NCBI RefSeq assembly: GCF_003606285.1
Contig: NZ_CP028884.1
Location: forward strand, 248,001 to 312,000
Reading direction: 5' to 3'
Origin: Borrelia turcica IST7
Lineage (GTDB): Bacteria > Spirochaetota > Spirochaetia > Borreliales > Borreliaceae
Length of the DNA stretch: 64,000 nt
Shown here piece after piece: positions 62,223 to 64,000 of this stretch (position 1 is the stretch's first letter; each line of letters starts with the position of its first letter). Position numbers and translations under genes: made by a program. A model generated the notes under the pieces. It searched no databases and had not been told where the DNA came from. It saw only the letters and a list, made by a program, of their open reading frames with translations.

Positions 62223-63929
62223 TTATACATTCTTAAAAATCCATGTCCTAATTAGCTTGGCAACATCCTCTGGCTTCTCTCGAGCTAAAATTTCAGCATT
62301 ACTTTGAAGTTCATCCCCCTCCCTAAGTCCACCAACAACATCATCAACTCCAATGTCATCTCCATCCATTAATGCCTGTTGACGTCTTAAATGAGCCTGT
62401 TTTGCAAGTTCTTCTTCCCGAAGGCGTCTTCTTCTTTCAAGTTCTCTGGAGGCAATAAAAAATATTGTAAAAGCTAGTATCAACAATGCGAATACTATGC
62501 TTGCTATAAACAAAAAATATCTAAATTTCTCACTAGCAAAATAATCTTCATCTATCTTCCTAAATTCATTTAATCTATCAAAAGCAATATTCCTAACAGT
62601 AATAGAATCGCCCCTCTCTGGTTTATATTCAAAAGAACTCTGTAAAACATCTGTAATATTTTTCAAAGATTCATCAGAAATAGGCTTATATTCTCTTTTA
62701 CGAATACCATTCTCTATTATAAAATTTCCAGATTCATCATAAACAAAATCCCAAACACCATCCACAAAAATACCAAGAGAAACGCCCGCAATCCTAGCAG
62801 GTTCCTTCTCACTTAAAGATTTCTTCTCGTTAAGAGCAACATTCTTAGTCTCTTTAAATTCATTTGATTTACCAATAATATCACTTAAATCCTGATACTC
62901 AGGTGGAGTATTCCCCTCCTGCCCCGGTGGTCCCCATGGGCTATAACCCTGCCCCTGATACTCCCTCTTATGCACCTGAGAAGAAATAACAGTAGAATCA
63001 CTAATCTTCCTTGTATTATAAGAAGCCTTTGGATCTTGAGGTTGAAGTTCAATAGGAGCATATTCCTTAGACTCCGTAGTTTGCCGAGAAGTGTCTAGTT
63101 TCACATTAATTCTTGCAATCATAAACCTATCAACAGACAAAACCCTACTTAAAGCAAAATCAATCTCATCTCTCAACATAGACTCATATTTTAATTTAAG
63201 CTTCCTTTCCTTTTCCGCCAAATCAATTCTATCAATTCCATCTAAATTAGAAAAATCATTTAATATATTTCCCTTATTATCAACAATTGCAATATTATCC
63301 GATTCAAGACCCTCAACAGCGTACTGAATCAACTTAACAAGTCCTTCTACCTTCTTACGATTAGTAACAATATCAGAACCAGGCTTAGGCGTAATTCTAA
63401 CAGAAGCCTTAACAGCTTCTTGAGACTCCTTAAAAAGAGCCTTCTCTGGCATTACAAGACTAATACTAACAGCATCAACGTCATCAAGAGCAACAATATG
63501 CTGCTCAACGGCTCTTGTAATTGATCTTCTAAGATTAATATTCCTTTCAAAATCTGTAATAGTCCATCTATCAATATCAAAAAGAGACCAAGGATCCATA
63601 TGAACAGGAACAAGTTCCTCTCTCACAAGAATTGCTCTCATTCTCTTAGATATGTTTTCATCTGTTAAGTAAATTTTCCCATCTGCAGTAATAGTATATG
63701 TGACATTTTCCCTGTCAAGTCTTTGAACTATCCTATCTAATAAATATTGATCTTTAATCCCAACACCAAAAAGAGCAATACTCTGAGCCTTAGTAGAAAA
63801 TCCTACTAAAAAAATAAGTGCAAAAATTACAAATAAAGCAATAACTCCAAAGGCAATCCTTTGAATCATACTAGCCTTTTTAAAAACTGTTTTTACTGAT
63901 GCAAAAAAATTAGTAACAAAATTGCTCAA
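62223..63929 (-). CDS. fliF: FliF MS-ring protein
   Basis: 568 aa forming the membrane/supramembrane ring on which the motor is built. First membrane helix ~24-46, periplasmic ring-building motifs (~48-230, including the YscJ-like SISLVMPEKALFKESQ), a large middle region, second membrane helix ~472-492 and a cytoplasmic C-terminus (ARE KPEDVAKLIRTWI, written with a break) that binds FliG. The start is TTG at 63929 with AAGGAG 9 bases upstream. Normal length. Confidence 0.96.
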   Translation of the reverse strand: MSNFVTNFFASVKTVFKKASMIQRIAFGVIALFVIFALIFLVGFSTKAQSIALFGVGIKDQYLLDRIVQRLDRENVTYTITADGKIYLTDENISKRMRAILVREELVPVHMDPWSLFDIDRWTITDFERNINLRRSITRAVEQHIVALDDVDAVSISLVMPEKALFKESQEAVKASVRITPKPGSDIVTNRKKVEGLVKLIQYAVEGLESDNIAIVDNKGNILNDFSNLDGIDRIDLAEKERKLKLKYESMLRDEIDFALSRVLSVDRFMIARINVKLDTSRQTTESKEYAPIELQPQDPKASYNTRKISDSTVISSQVHKREYQGQGYSPWGPPGQEGNTPPEYQDLSDIIGKSNEFKETKNVALNEKKSLSEKEPARIAGVSLGIFVDGVWDFVYDESGNFIIENGIRKREYKPISDESLKNITDVLQSSFEYKPERGDSITVRNIAFDRLNEFRKIDEDYFASEKFRYFLFIASIVFALLILAFTIFFIASRELERRRRLREEELAKQAHLRRQQALMDGDDIGVDDVVGGLREGDELQSNAEILAREKPEDVAKLIRTWIFKNV

Positions 63930-63942
63930 ATTGTATAGCTCC

Positions 63943-64000
63943 TTAACGAATATTAATTATATCTTGATAAGCTCTAATACTTCTTTCAACAACAGCTTTC
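63943..64000 (-). CDS. fliE: FliE, 3' end only
   Basis: The window edge cuts this gene; only the last 18 codons and stop are visible. They read KAVVERSIRAYQDIINIR, which is the conserved FliE C-terminus (usually K-x-V-E-A-Y-Q-E-I-x-x-M/I). FliE joins the MS ring to the rod. It lies 13 bases before the fliF start, the standard order. Confidence 0.85.
   Translation of the reverse strand, partial: KAVVERSIRAYQDIINIR

Noticed and set aside
1-64000. CRISPR arrays, insertion sequences, prophage or defence islands
   Set aside because: No repeat-spacer pattern, transposase, integrase, phage or restriction-modification gene was seen; the only nuclease-like domain is the degenerate one in the TPR protein. 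The order is that of the conserved Borrelia chromosome.

Overview
The window is a low-GC, gene-dense stretch of a Borrelia linear chromosome. The gene order lnt, TPR protein, deoxynucleoside kinase, glp operon, pepF, leuS, lon, recJ, rpsU, ftsK, uppP and then the long fli/flh/flg/mot motility operon is the one found around BB0237 to BB0292 of B. burgdorferi. Between glpK and glpD lie a GlpT-type glycerol-3-phosphate transporter and the lipoprotein GlpQ. Lyme-group borreliae lack these two genes and relapsing-fever-group borreliae have them, so I infer a relapsing-fever-group species. I did not try to name the species. I see no insertion sequence, prophage, CRISPR array or rRNA.

Region by region. 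1-2968: lnt, then two minus-strand genes, a BB0238-like TPR protein and a deoxynucleoside kinase. 3124-10590: the glycerol regulon on the plus strand, from a good sigma70-type promoter through an unusual HAD protein, glpF, glpK, glpT, glpQ and glpD to a hairpin terminator. 10591-10899: intergenic DNA with a possible 24-codon minus-strand gene and a short direct repeat. 10900-12961: a minus-strand cell-shape cluster of a YaaR/DUF327 protein, a bactofilin and a membrane-anchored M23 peptidase. 13193-22097: plus strand, rdgB, pepF, phosphatidylcholine synthase, dedA, tRNA-Leu(GAG), leuS and an RND exporter. 22121-28628: lon on the minus strand, then divergent recO-like, recJ, an M23 peptidase and rpsU, ending at a 15-bp hairpin terminator. 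28671-35198: minus strand, ftsK, uppP, a lipoprotein lytic transglycosylase and an acidic membrane protein. 35365-38570: a TPR protein with a nuclease-like C-terminal domain, a LysM/M23 peptidase and signal peptidase I.

38590-64000 is one nearly unbroken minus-strand operon of about 25 kb. Read in transcription order it runs fliE (partial), fliF, fliG, fliH, fliI, fliJ-like, flbB, fliK-like, flgD, flgE, flbD, motA, motB, fliL, fliM, fliN, fliO, fliP, fliQ, fliR, flhB, flhA, flhF, flhG, then five genes of less obvious function: a two-TM protein syntenic with BB0268, FapA/DUF342, a small protein, a membrane-anchored HTH-like protein and a lidless Hsp70. It encodes the MS ring, C ring, export apparatus, stator, hook and the FlbB collar protein of the periplasmic flagella. 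Many neighbours overlap by 1 to 8 bases, which suggests translational coupling.

The parts I think most deserve a second look are: the TPR protein whose C-terminus looks like a degenerate Mrr-type nuclease fold; the HAD protein at the head of the glp operon with Asn at two normally Asp positions; the recO-like gene beside recJ; the 18-bp perfect hairpin at the fliH-fliI junction; the two-TM protein at the locus reported to encode Hfq in B. burgdorferi; and the 24-codon hydrophobic gene after glpD. I found no wholly new multigene system that I could defend.
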